Shown here: piece after piece, positions 1 to 7,844 of the stretch | How positions within the stretch are numbered: the stretch's first letter is position 1 | Layout of the letters: each line of letters starts with the position of its first letter | NCBI GenBank assembly: GCA_900095835.1 | Contig: LT608321.1 | Location: forward strand, 2,476,765-2,540,764 | DNA length: 64,000 nucleotides | DNA from: Ihuprevotella massiliensis | GTDB lineage: Bacteria > Bacteroidota > Bacteroidia > Bacteroidales > Bacteroidaceae | Direction of reading: 5' to 3' | Made by a program: the position numbers and the translations under genes | The notes under the pieces: model-generated | The model's input: only the letters and a program-made list of their open reading frames with translations | Told to the model about the DNA's origin: nothing | Database searches by the model: none

Positions 1-676
1 TTTTGATTGCTTCATTATCACTTGCATCATCAAAAGCTGCTAAAAAGTCTGCATCCCCAAGTTCCCTAATTCGATTTTGCAAGTATTGAGAGGTTCATGC
101 TCCCCAACTTTGATTATTATCTTTCAGTTGTGCTACTCCTGCCCCGGCTGTTAATTCCCATTCTGTAAACCCAACTGCTTTTCCGATAAAACCATAATGT
201 TTATTAGACCACAAATCATAGAAAAACAAGAAATGTTTATTCTTATCACAAGACCAATGTTTATACCCTTGAAGTCTTTGTATTGCCTTCTTGTGATCCC
301 AAGGACATCCTGCCGCAACAAGTCCTTTCCATTTGGTATATGCTTTGATTCTACCTTCAATTTTGTCAGAAATTGCTGCTGAGAACAAAGGTGAATGAGA
401 AGGATTAGATTGCACAAAGACTCGCCCAAAAGGAGTCATCGAACTCAAAGCTTTTTGGGCAGCCATTCTCCCTTTATTGTAAGAAGTAAGTAAATTCCGA
501 ATTTCTCTTACATGACCAGACTTCGAATTTACTTGTATTTCTCTGCAAAGATATTGAGCTATTTTTCCTCGGAGCCACAAACAAAAACGCAGAAAATCTG
601 AGAAACATTGGGAAGACAATCTAAACGATAATGTATCACATTCGACTCTCATAACCCTGCTTGAAGTCCACCTCAA
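1..676 (-). pseudogene. Polymorphic toxin type 44-like C-terminal tip, interrupted by an in-frame stop
   Basis: The open frame 676-95 encodes a tip resembling the polymorphic toxin type 44 domain: a WDHKKA segment, then FYDLWSNKHYGFIGKAVGFT and the GAGVAQ motif near its end. The frame stops at TGA (95-97). The same frame then stays open to the window edge and encodes a plausible continuation (QYLQNRIRELGDADF, then FDDASDNEAIK), which fits the usual end of this domain. The toxin therefore looks killed by one nonsense codon. The ORF's ATG at 676 lies inside the duplicated repeat 669-763, so it is not the native start; the toxin was probably the tip of a larger Rhs-type protein. Family assignment is from motif memory. 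Confidence 0.6.
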
Positions 677-763
677 ATCGTTATTTCCAGAAAATCTCCA
701 TGCTCTGTTTCACAAATCAACTTCTTCAAGTCCATAGAAACAACATAGTACTCAAAAAACGAG
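669..763. repeat. 95-bp direct repeat, copy A (3' end of an immunity gene)
   Basis: Positions 669-763 match 2898-2992 with one mismatch (751 versus 2980). On the minus strand copy B is the 3' end of the immunity gene 2902-3303. Copy A encodes the same tail (FFEYYVVSMDLKKLICETEH) and the single mismatch is silent (GAG/GAA). Copy A is fused at 763/764 to an Rhs fragment in another frame, which marks a recombination junction. Confidence 0.9.
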
Positions 764-1063
764 GAGACAGCACTTGGCGAACTTCTTCCACTTATTACCA
801 TCATCTACAGCACCAAAGAGCTTGTCGAAGAGCTTCTTGCCCCAACTCTTCCACAGCTTGCCAAGCCCCTTAAGTCCTAGCTGCATAGCCAAGGCGAAGA
901 GGTCTATAGTCGGTGGACCACCCACGAAGACAGGCTTGCCCGCTGGGATAACCGTCGTCAGCGATGGGGTCGGTGCCTTAAGCGAGAGCTTGGGCTTACT
1001 CATCTTCTTAGGACGAATAGGAGCTGGCACCCCCATGAGGTTACAGTGATGGTTTCCATCGAG
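764..1063 (-). pseudogene. Rhs-family N-terminal fragment (PAAR-like region)
   Basis: The minus-strand frame runs from just after a TAA (1064-1066) through the words MGVPAPIRPKKMSKPKL and PAGKPVFVGGPPTIDLFALA. These are typical of the region between the PAAR-like domain and the Rhs repeats in Bacteroidota polymorphic toxins (family knowledge). It continues as a basic stretch ending KKFAKC and then runs into the duplicated immunity tail at 763, stopping at 752. Neither the PAAR start nor the Rhs barrel or core is present, so this is a scrap of about 100 codons. It lies just downstream of the intact gene ending at 1072. Confidence 0.7.
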
Positions 1064-1071
1064 TTATAGTC

Positions 1072-1920
1072 CTACTCCAGACCATCTATAATCTTTTGAA
1101 TATGTGGAGAAACCTTATACTCTGCCTGCTGCAGGTATGGAGCATAATGTGCTAGCATGGCGTCTGAGAATTGTAGATTAGCAATGTCAAGTTTCCGTTT
1201 GATGAGCCAATATCTGTAGAGAGCAAATGCCTCCACAGGGAATAAGCTCCATGTGGGATCGAAAGGGTTGGCTATGAAAGAATCAATATGATAAGTCTTG
1301 AGGTGATATGTCATCAGGTCGTCTAGCAAATCCTCCACCTCTTCTGCAGAGCAGGTAGCAGCATTTGCTAGCACCTTGTCGTAGGGTGCTATGGGTACGT
1401 CTTCCTTCTTCCCCCAGATGATGCCTTTCCTTGTGAGAATATCTTGATAAAGAAACTTCGCAAGGGGAAGGGTGGTAACGTGTAGCTTAAACTGGTTGCG
1501 CGTTTTATAGTTCAAAGCCTCTGTGGTAACGTCTACGATCCTTTCTCTAAGCATGTCATCTGCAAACATCGCCATAGCAAGCAGAAAACCCGGCAAAGTA
1601 GTAAGTTCCGATGATAACGTGAGTTTCTTTTCTGCTCTCAGCTCTTCATCCTTTTTCCACATAGACCAATATGCAATGTACTGGATATGGAGAGCATCTA
1701 CCATTCTTTGGAAAAGTTCAGGACTAGGATTGTGCCAAAATTGCAGTTGACACACGTCAAACTCCGTGTGGGCAACAGTATTTAACTGGATAAAATTCCA
1801 TTTCTCCAAAGATGGATTTGCTAAACGCTCCAAATACTCCGCCTCGTGAGTGTAGCCCTTCACGTATGAGAAGACTTTGTCAATGCGTTTTGTGTACTCT
1901 GCTCTCGTTCGCTTTTTCAT
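1072..1920 (-). CDS. Putative immunity protein, 282 aa
   Basis: A soluble protein of 282 residues with no signal peptide or membrane segment, rich in aromatic residues, mostly helical by inspection. The C-terminal part (PFDPTWSLFPVEAFALYRYW) faintly recalls the DUF1911-type immunity proteins that end in a W-x-E-A pattern; this is weak. Context is the stronger evidence: its ATG lies 3 bp after the stop of a toxin-tail remnant (1924-2068), the usual toxin-then-immunity spacing, and other immunity-type genes surround it. I infer an orphan immunity gene kept after loss of its toxin. Biochemical target unknown. Confidence 0.55.
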   Translation of the reverse strand: MKKRTRAEYTKRIDKVFSYVKGYTHEAEYLERLANPSLEKWNFIQLNTVAHTEFDVCQLQFWHNPSPELFQRMVDALHIQYIAYWSMWKKDEELRAEKKLTLSSELTTLPGFLLAMAMFADDMLRERIVDVTTEALNYKTRNQFKLHVTTLPLAKFLYQDILTRKGIIWGKKEDVPIAPYDKVLANAATCSAEEVEDLLDDLMTYHLKTYHIDSFIANPFDPTWSLFPVEAFALYRYWLIKRKLDIANLQFSDAMLAHYAPYLQQAEYKVSPHIQKIIDGLE

Positions 1921-1923
1921 ATG

Positions 1924-2068
1924 CTAATGCCATTTATGTTCTGTATGGGAGGCTGCATACAGCCGTCCTTTTGCTCCTCGTTGTATCGTTACGTGCATTA
2001 CCTTGAAGTCTCCAAGATTTGCAAGAAGATCCTCCAATTGATTACTTAAGCCCTTTAAGTCGTTGATT
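1924..2068 (-). pseudogene. C-terminal tail of a lost toxin
   Basis: No start codon is available, but a minus-strand frame reads RINDLKGLSNQLEDLL, then NLGDFKVMHVTIQRGAKG and ends in EHKWH at TAG (1924-1926), 3 bp before the ATG of the immunity-type gene 1072-1920. The protein-like composition and the tight coupling suggest the last 50 or so residues of the cognate toxin. The frame can be followed about 36 bp into the 3' end of the preceding gene before a TAG. Toxin family not recognised. Confidence 0.45.
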
Positions 2069-2701
2069 CTAGGTTGATATGATCTCAATATACTCTTTGT
2101 ACTCTAAGGGGATAGGTAGATTAAACACCAAATCCTTTAGAGGGTCTACATTTCTCCCCATTTTGTAACACAAATATAGCCGTTCATTAAGCTCAGCATA
2201 GATTCGTACATTCCTCAATTCATAGCTATTAATCGTTTCTAAATCGTCTCTATTTATTGACGCAATGATATCTCGTTCATTGTATTTCCCTGAGTAAGTA
2301 TCTACTTCAAAGAGTCTGCCCCCACCATCTCCTATGATAAGAATTTTCTTTTCGTTTGGGGTTCCTTCCCAGAGCGTAATCCATCTACTTCCCATACCTA
2401 AGGGGTCTATCTTACGCTTTGGAGAGATATAGTTCTCAATCCCTTTAATATTCTGCCTGAAGATATTGCTGCTTTTAATGAATTGACGAGCAACAGTGGC
2501 GCAGAAAAGAATAGGAACTTGGGTTAAGTCTACATCACCCCAATTGTTATCAGTATTAAATAGGTTGAAAAACAGGAGTTCAGCCTTCCCTATCATCTGA
2601 GCGAGCACATACACCCTAGTTTCTCTTGATTCATCCTTTCGTTTAGTCTCAATGCTGATAACTTGATTATTCCTCCACCTTACTTCTGTCATATTTTTCA
2701 T
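2069..2701 (-). CDS. Imm26-like immunity protein, 210 aa
   Basis: A cytoplasmic protein of 210 residues without signal or membrane segment. It begins with a short beta-rich part (VRWRNNQVISIETKRKD, then TRVYVLAQMI) and has a middle segment PILFCATVARQFIKSS, followed by a C-terminal RVYAEL-like strand and DPLKDLVF. This order resembles the Imm26 superfamily of polymorphic-toxin immunity proteins (family knowledge, from memory). No toxin reading frame lies directly upstream; instead an IS30 transposase remnant is there, suggesting the partner toxin was removed. It could also be an unrelated hypothetical protein. Confidence 0.5.
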   Translation of the reverse strand: MKNMTEVRWRNNQVISIETKRKDESRETRVYVLAQMIGKAELLFFNLFNTDNNWGDVDLTQVPILFCATVARQFIKSSNIFRQNIKGIENYISPKRKIDPLGMGSRWITLWEGTPNEKKILIIGDGGGRLFEVDTYSGKYNERDIIASINRDDLETINSYELRNVRIYAELNERLYLCYKMGRNVDPLKDLVFNLPIPLEYKEYIEIIST

Positions 2702-2763
2702 CTTAATGAATTCCTTTGGTTTTCAGATGTTCACCAGCTGCAGCTAAGTACTTATCGCGATTT

Positions 2764-2889
2764 GGATTCTCGTAGAGTCAACCGGCAAGTGCAAAATTAG
2801 GCTATTCTTTTGAAGAATTCTGCTTTTGGTGTTTCAAACTTTAGTTTTAGTTTGGGTCTACTGTTGATTTTCTTCTGAATACTCGCCAT
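2764..2889 (-). mobile_element. IS30-family transposase 3' end remnant
   Basis: A 30-codon frame (2889-2797) reads MASIQKKINSRPKLKLKFET and then PKAEFFKRIA before TAA. This matches the C-terminus of IS30-type transposases, which end in an N-x-R-P-R-K-x-L-x-F-x-T-P motif. Downstream the sequence TTTTGCACTTGCCGGTTGAC resembles the terminal repeat of Bacteroidota IS30 elements (from memory). Everything 5' of this is missing, so the element is dead. It lies next to the copy B repeat boundary at 2898. Confidence 0.65.
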
Positions 2890-2897
2890 CTTTTTAT

Positions 2898-2992
2898 CAC
2901 CTCAAATCGTTATTTCCAGAAAATCTCCATGCTCTGTTTCACAAATCAACTTCTTCAAGTCCATAGAAACAACATAGTATTCAAAAAACGAG
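2898..2992. repeat. 95-bp direct repeat, copy B
   Basis: Parental copy of the repeat at 669-763; 94 of 95 positions are identical. It covers the last 30 codons and stop of the immunity-type gene 2902-3303. The boundary at 2898 lies 8 bp past the start of the IS30 remnant frame. Confidence 0.9.
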
Positions 2993-3303
2993 CATTCTCC
3001 AATTATGAATACCACATCTGCGACCCTTGCCTTGAATATGTGTGTGACATCCAATTCAGCAATAAAATAGCAGAAGTCTTCATTGTTCAAGAAGCAAGAT
3101 ATCCGTTTGTATTGATAATCATCATCATAATGATGCTCCTTCGGGGGAAAACGAAAAGATAGCCACCAAACTCTAGGATTGCCTAGTACAAATCGATTTT
3201 TGATTCTATCCAAGACATCACCTCCGAGCTCCTGAATTCTCTCTCTTGCATCAAGGCTCTCTATACATCTCAATAGCTCTTGATATTGTTCATCCATTTG
3301 CAA
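2902..3303 (-). CDS. Putative immunity protein (DUF6756-like), 133 aa
   Basis: A small acidic cytoplasmic protein. The C-terminal block (FIIGECSFFEYYVVSMDLKK, then LICETEH) resembles the end of DUF6756-type proteins, in which a beta strand FEYYIV is followed by a short helix and an ICE motif (from memory, moderate certainty). Its start lies 13 bp after the stop of a toxin-tail remnant (3316-3510), the spacing expected of a toxin-immunity pair. The 3' 95 bp are duplicated at 669-763, so this gene or a close relative took part in a rearrangement. Likely an orphan immunity gene. Confidence 0.6.
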   Translation of the reverse strand: MQMDEQYQELLRCIESLDARERIQELGGDVLDRIKNRFVLGNPRVWWLSFRFPPKEHHYDDDYQYKRISCFLNNEDFCYFIAELDVTHIFKARVADVVFIIGECSFFEYYVVSMDLKKLICETEHGDFLEITI

Positions 3304-3315
3304 TTACATACATAG

Positions 3316-3510
3316 TTAATGTCCATCTATCACACCCTCACCCTTCTTGGGAGATCTATGAGAGTGGGTGTTACCATCATAGGTAAGATTAAACCTCTTA
3401 CTTCCACCATCAGAACGCTTCCCTTGAGTTTGAACTCCAATATGCGGTTTATCATGCCCCTTAGTAAAATCCATATCAGGGTGAGCAGAATCGTACTTAT
3501 ACCTACAAGC
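3316..3510 (-). pseudogene. Toxin C-terminal tip remnant
   Basis: The frame between TAG (3511-3513) and TAA (3316-3318) has no start codon but reads like the end of an Rhs-type toxin: RYKYDSAHPDMDFTKGHDKP, HIGVQTQGKRSDGGSKRFN, LTYDGNTHSHRSP. The many His, Asp and basic residues suggest a nuclease-type tip (inference). The immunity-type gene 2902-3303 follows 13 bp later. Upstream of 3511 the frame is closed and no Rhs core is visible. Confidence 0.55.
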
Positions 3511-3513
3511 CTA

Positions 3514-3840
3514 TTCTCCTCTTTAAAGTGAGGAATGAACAGCCTTACAGGCTAAGAGTTAGACTTCTATACAATGCCTTTTCTCTTACCGCAAAGTTAA
3601 ACCTTTGTCATCATTAGACCAAGGAATTGTAAGGAAATATTGAGCATGCACATTCCACCCTTAAGTGCAACACTGGGGTAAAATACAGCAAAAAATATAA
3701 GATTACCTTGCTATCGCCTTAGAAACACCTCTAGGACATCTTCTCTCTCTGATTAATAAAACGCACGATCGTTTATTTCCCCCTTCTTCCCTTATTATCC
3801 TGCCTACACCCTATACATTAGAGCGTCTTATATAAGCCTA
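3514..3840. other. Intergenic stretch without recognisable gene
   Basis: AT-rich, with stops in all frames. I see no Rhs core sequence that would connect to the toxin tip at 3316-3510, so the upstream part of that gene has been deleted. Confidence 0.6.
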
Positions 3841-3848
3841 TATATTTG
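3841..3848 (+). promoter_or_regulatory. Candidate -7 box TATATTTG
   Basis: Matches the Bacteroidota -7 consensus TAnnTTTG, 37 bp before the ATG at 3886. No good TTTG is present at the -33 position, so the promoter is only partly supported. Confidence 0.4.
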
Positions 3849-3885
3849 CGTCTTAGCAAGTGATAATCATCTAATTCATAGTATT

Positions 3886-4185
3886 ATGGATGCAAATAAC
3901 AACGACAACTATGTCTTGGTCTTAGAAGACCGCACGGAGGTCAAAAACGAGGCGGAAGTAGGTAAGCTTTCCGTAGTTTCAAACATCGATGAAAAGGGGA
4001 AACTCAAGACAGCTCCTGTCGAAGAAGCAGCCCTTTGTCCACTGATATGCGCACACTTTGTGGCAGCCTTTGCCCCCAATGTCCAAGAAGAGCTTATGCA
4101 GATAGAACTAACTGAGGGCACTCCTTGCTTTGTCTGGCGTGGTAAACTAATTTACGTTTATCCGGGCTTTTATTCATTACAATAA
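3886..4185 (+). CDS. Hypothetical protein, 99 aa
   Basis: Small acidic protein, not recognised. It starts MDANNNDNYVLVLEDRTE and has a central segment AALCPLICAHFVAAFAP with two Cys and one His, followed by an acidic part and an aromatic C-terminus. No clear signal peptide. A TATATTTG -7 box lies 37 bp upstream. It is isolated between the toxin remnants and the GH5 gene, and is the only plus-strand gene in the first 10 kb. It may belong to the toxin locus or be independent. Confidence 0.5.
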   Translation: MDANNNDNYVLVLEDRTEVKNEAEVGKLSVVSNIDEKGKLKTAPVEEAALCPLICAHFVAAFAPNVQEELMQIELTEGTPCFVWRGKLIYVYPGFYSLQ

Positions 4186-4437
4186 AGATATTTTCATACT
4201 TCCTATCCCCCCATTTAACGCCCAAATTCGAATTCAGAAAAAGTTGCTGGGAATTTATGCGATTCTCAGAGGGTTTGAAAATAGAGATTTTGGGAGCATG
4301 TTTTGGGTATTTCACGCGTTTTATTGTAATCTGAGCTTGTTTATAGAAATCGACGGCTTGTTTGAGAAGAAACAACGTGTTGTTTTACCAAAAACAACAC
4401 GTCGTTCGTTCTATTTCAAGGGACATTTTTCAAATTA

Positions 4438-4521
4438 AGTCGGACGAAATTTCTTTTTCGTCCGAGAAAATCTTCTAAACGTCCGAGAAAATCGGGAAAT
4501 GTTTGAGAATTTGTGCAAGAC
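4438..4521. repeat. 21-bp-period repeat array, locus 1 (four units)
   Basis: Units begin at 4438, 4459, 4480 and 4501, exactly 21 bp apart. The clearest pair starts CGTCCGAGAAAAT. Same family as the arrays at 23405, 32702 and 47016. Intergenic here. Confidence 0.7.
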
Positions 4522-4687
4522 TCCTTGGGTGAATGATTTTGAACTCATGTAGAGTGTATTCTTTTCCTCCTAGTTTACTCGAAATTCTGACCAAAATCCG
4601 CCCTACGTTTTAACACTCAAACCTGTGTATTTGGTTAATGATTCATTTTCTGTGGTGATGAGTGCATGTTCTTTCTAGCAAGAAGCT

Positions 4688-4725
4688 AATCGCCTCAACT
4701 CATACGAGCTGAGGCGATTTTTTGT
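4688..4725 (+). terminator. Hairpin with T tract
   Basis: AATCGCCTCA pairs with TGAGGCGATT around a 12-base loop and is followed by TTTTT on the plus strand. The nearest upstream plus-strand gene ends at 4185, so the RNA it ends is unclear. Confidence 0.6.
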
Positions 4726-4767
4726 GTTTGGAGAATCCTGCCACCTTTGTCTCTTTCTTTGGTGCTT

Positions 4768-4926
4768 CTAAATGCCCCCACCATGGTAAAGATAGAACTT
4801 AGCGCGCTCCTTGTTGAAGACTGGCACCTCCACTCGAATTCATTGCTTAGGTTCTTGATAGCGTTCGAAGTCTCGTTGGAGGTACTGCCTAAACGCAGGA
4901 AACTCCTTGTTGGGTTGTGTCGTTTA
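4768..4926 (-). pseudogene. Coding remnant directly after the GH5 gene
   Basis: In the same frame as, and directly after, the GH5 stop codons a protein-like stretch is readable: KEFPAFRQYLQRDFERYQEP, then a TGA, then VEVPVFNKERAKFYLYHGGG and a TAG at 4768-4770. The composition looks like the C-terminus of a real protein broken by stops. Family not recognised. It could be an ancient fusion partner or a fragment of a lost neighbour. Confidence 0.35.
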
Positions 4927-6207
4927 TTAGCGTTTGGGCAGATTAGCGATACCTGCTTTTATGATCTTAATGGTAGAATCGTCAGAAGAGAACACCGAGT
5001 AAAGCCCTTGTGGCTCTTGGGGTGGGTCGCACACGTAGTCATCTCCGGGTATCCATTGTTCGTGTTGAGGTTGCGCATGACCTCCCCAGCCCCAGAAGTT
5101 GCAACCCACGAAGTATCCACCCTTGGCTAAATCGTCTGCTAAGAGCGAGAAGACGTAGTTATAATAGGCATCGCGAGCAGTGGTAGCCGATTGTTTAGAG
5201 AAAGAAACACCATCTCGTGGATAGCCAAATTCTTCCATTACTAGCGGTTTGTTGATTTGGGCACAAATCTCTAAATGTCGATCTAAATAGTCCTTGGTAT
5301 ATTCTTGAGCGCGTTGCATATTTTGCATCAGCGAGTCTTTCTTAGCCCAGCCCCAATTATAGGGCCAAATGTGCACATTGCAATAGTCGATATTGGCATC
5401 GGAACAGATGCGTTGCCACGAATCATAATCAGCCTCACAACCGAAGGCGCCTTCAGAACCAACGCTCACCAAATGTTGCTTATCGATACTCTTCATCATC
5501 GCTGCAGCCTTAGCTATCCACGCTTCGAATTGGGGCAGGGCTGCCTTGTCGAACGCACGGGGCTCGTTGCAAATTTGCCAAGACATGATAGCAGGATCTT
5601 CTGTGTAGGGCTTTCCGGTGTAGCGGTTGGTACGTTTGAGTATGAAATTGAGGTGATTGAAAAACAACTGTTGTGCCTTGGGATTGGTTGCGAATTGCGC
5701 AGCATACTTAACGTAGGCAGAATATCCCACCTCGTTAGGCTGTAATGCTTTGCCTGCACCAGCATTTTCGAGGTAAAAGCCATAGCCTCCACTCCATTCC
5801 CAAGAGTTATTAAGATAGAGTACTGCCACCATGCCACGACGTTGAAGCTGTAACATCAGATAGTCAAGCCCCTCTAATATCGTGTCGTTATACACACCTG
5901 GAGAAGGCTGAAGCACTGGCGATGCTTTCCATTTGATGCCTTCTTCCCCATCGCTCCCCACCAATATGCGTAGATTGGTGATGCCTAAACGTTTCATTTC
6001 GTCTAGTTCACGGTTCAGTCTTTTTCTGTTCCCGCCCTTTCCTTTCGAACCCAGTATGGCGCCATACCAATAGTTTGTTCCGATGAAAGTATAGGGTTTG
6101 CCGTCACGATAGAGTTTTCCGTTTTCTACTGTAACAAAGGATTGTGCCTTAACGGCTGTGGCACAAACAAGTAATAGTGCCATCATGTAGTATCGTATTT
6201 TGTTCAT
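4927..6207 (-). CDS. Secreted GH5 endo-1,4-beta-mannanase-like glycosidase, 426 aa
   Basis: Likely cleaves internal beta-1,4-mannosidic bonds in mannans outside the cytoplasm. A signal peptide (residues 1-21, ending VKAQ) leads into a TIM-barrel protein of the GH5 subfamily 7 type. Catalytic residues are visible: the acid/base Glu in WQICNEPR (about E215) and the nucleophile Glu in VMEEFGYPRDG (about E326). FIGTNYWYGA near the start and NFWGWGG near the end are also typical. Length is normal. It stands alone, without SusC/D genes next to it. A TATATTTG box (6278-6285, minus strand) lies upstream. Family confidence is high; exact substrate is inferred. Confidence 0.88.
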   Translation of the reverse strand: MNKIRYYMMALLLVCATAVKAQSFVTVENGKLYRDGKPYTFIGTNYWYGAILGSKGKGGNRKRLNRELDEMKRLGITNLRILVGSDGEEGIKWKASPVLQPSPGVYNDTILEGLDYLMLQLQRRGMVAVLYLNNSWEWSGGYGFYLENAGAGKALQPNEVGYSAYVKYAAQFATNPKAQQLFFNHLNFILKRTNRYTGKPYTEDPAIMSWQICNEPRAFDKAALPQFEAWIAKAAAMMKSIDKQHLVSVGSEGAFGCEADYDSWQRICSDANIDYCNVHIWPYNWGWAKKDSLMQNMQRAQEYTKDYLDRHLEICAQINKPLVMEEFGYPRDGVSFSKQSATTARDAYYNYVFSLLADDLAKGGYFVGCNFWGWGGHAQPQHEQWIPGDDYVCDPPQEPQGLYSVFSSDDSTIKIIKAGIANLPKR

Positions 6208-6277
6208 TGCATTTTGAATGTTTGTGCATGATATAGGATAGGTGATATCTGCATAGTTGGTTTTGAATACTTTCCTG

Positions 6278-6285
6278 CAAATATA
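6278..6285 (-). promoter_or_regulatory. Candidate -7 box for the GH5 gene
   Basis: Minus-strand TATATTTG (TAnnTTTG consensus), 71 bp before the GH5 start. No TTTG is seen at the expected -33 spacing. Confidence 0.4.
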
Positions 6286-6567
6286 CTTACTTTGTTTGAT
6301 ATCTCCTCATTCTGTGATAATGAATGCTATTCGTGTAAATCAAATTATAGCTGTTCGGTAAACTGCTTAACGGAAGTATAAAAAAAAGTTCCTGAAAATG
6401 AGATGATAATCAATGCGGTACTCGCTATTGCACTTGTGTTTCTTTGTTATAGGCTTGCGGTAGTAGAAAATGCAAAAGGTGAGCAACAGGATCGTTCTGA
6501 GTTTCCGCTCCACATCAAATAAGGATAGGGTCCAAAATTTGTGTGTAAGTTCCAAAGTTCTTATTAT

Positions 6568-6735
6568 TTGTGGTAGACAATGGAGCTTACGAAGTCACAA
6601 ATGTCGGACTTATTTTCCACATTTCTCTCCTCTGGAGGCAGTTTAAATACATGGGTCGAAGCTAAGCACGACTAATTGGATAGAGCGACTCAATCGCAGC
6701 TATAAACGCACCTTGCACATGCGTGTCGCGATGCG
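6568..6735 (+). pseudogene. IS256-family transposase remnant
   Basis: A plus-strand frame reads QWSLRSHKCRTYFPHFSPLE, a TAA, then SKLSTTNWIERLNRSYKRTL and HMRVAM. The TTNWIERLNR block is the conserved C-terminal motif of mutator-type (IS256) transposases. There is an internal stop and no start, and the usual final segment is missing. The rest of the 6208-6839 gap holds only a short AT-rich stretch and no other gene. Confidence 0.7.
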
Positions 6736-6839
6736 CCCTTTTTGTTGGGGTAGCCTAACAAAAGGGAGGGGGAACAGGGAAACTCACACACTTTTTCGGG
6801 CAATACCATAAAACTTTAGCATAGCATACGTCGTGGCGT

Positions 6840-7631
6840 TTATCTTTTCTGAATTCTGTTGAAGCGAAATACCCCTTTTATGTAGGGAAGAACCTCTGTG
6901 TCGAAGTTGAGTGCAACAGAATCAATCATCAGAAAATACAAGTAAAGGGTTGTTTTACCATCGGTGAGGATGAGCTTTCTTCCTCGTGTATATAGATTCT
7001 CAAATTTCGTAGATTGCAAACTGAAAGGATAGCTAGCCATGACCCAGGCATTGGCGGTTTCTAATGCAGCTTGTCTGCCATACGATTGGACAAAATTGCT
7101 GAGTTCTACACGATCGTAGTCGGTGAATCCTTGATAAGGATGTCCGTAAGAGAAATCTCTTTTGATATGCCTGAAATCAAGATATTTGAGATCAGCCAAC
7201 TTAGAAGTATCTTTGTTGCTGGTGTCAAAGGCATATTTATCATCAAGGACAACGAGATAGTTTGTCAAGATGATGAAGCCCTTGTCTTCTTTCGGACGGA
7301 GGATGCGATCCACCTTTCCCATAAAGCAATTGTAGAATCTTTCGCCAAGTGGATGTAGAAACCCATAATTAAAGGGAATAGTGGGCTCATTATCCTCTGT
7401 AAAGGGGGTGTAGAGGTAATTGCCTTTGTTTTCTACATTAAATCTCTGATGGAGGAGCGTCGTGTCGGCAAACTCTTCCAAAGCTGGTGGTAGGTAGACT
7501 GCATTTCTTTTGAGTTCATTTTTGCTGGCTTCGGCATTGATGCGATCAGTTGTTTGAGCATAGCTGTTTGCGCCCATCATCATAAAACAGAGCGCAAAGA
7601 AAAAAGCGAAGGCAGTCTTCAAGATATTCAT
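6840..7631 (-). CDS. Secreted hypothetical protein, 263 aa
   Basis: An N-terminal signal peptide (about residues 1-25, ending NSYAQ) predicts export. The mature part is mixed, with many aromatic residues, and has no motif I recognise. The frame continues upstream without a stop into a papain-like toxin remnant (7632-7844); MNILKT with its signal peptide is the sensible start. It may be a periplasmic immunity protein for that toxin or an unrelated secreted protein; position beside the secreted paralogue cluster 8045-9938 favours an accessory role. Confidence 0.6.
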   Translation of the reverse strand: MNILKTAFAFFFALCFMMMGANSYAQTTDRINAEASKNELKRNAVYLPPALEEFADTTLLHQRFNVENKGNYLYTPFTEDNEPTIPFNYGFLHPLGERFYNCFMGKVDRILRPKEDKGFIILTNYLVVLDDKYAFDTSNKDTSKLADLKYLDFRHIKRDFSYGHPYQGFTDYDRVELSNFVQSYGRQAALETANAWVMASYPFSLQSTKFENLYTRGRKLILTDGKTTLYLYFLMIDSVALNFDTEVLPYIKGVFRFNRIQKR

Positions 7632-7844
7632 AGCGAATGAATTTTTGTATTTCCAATCTGAGTAGGTTCCTTTAGGGGGAGTGCCGCTGCTGCCAGTTTG
7701 TGGGTCATAATAATCTGCTGAGCCATCAGCGTTGGGGCGGATTACAACTGCGTGCGTAAGTCCTCTGACACAGTGTCCGTATATTTTTTCGACAATATAA
7801 TCTGGAATGACACCGATAGAGAGATTGTCTAAATCGGGAGTTTA
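7632..7844 (-). pseudogene. Papain-like or NlpC-like toxin C-terminal remnant
   Basis: The frame after TAA (7842-7844) reads DLDNLSIGVIPDYIVEKIYG, then THAVVIRPNADGSADYYDPQ, then TGS. The His-x-V-V and YYDPQTG elements resemble the C-terminal half of papain-fold toxin tips, where His and Asp/Gln are catalytic (family knowledge; tentative). It runs without a stop into the start of the next gene, so its own stop codon is gone. A related-looking stretch in another frame lies just upstream (to about 7920), suggesting a frameshift. Confidence 0.45.

Noticed and set aside
95-97. TGA recoded as an amino acid in this organism
   Set aside because: Many intact genes in the window end in TGA at the expected place, and the remnants also contain TAA and TAG stops. 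A nonsense mutation is simpler.
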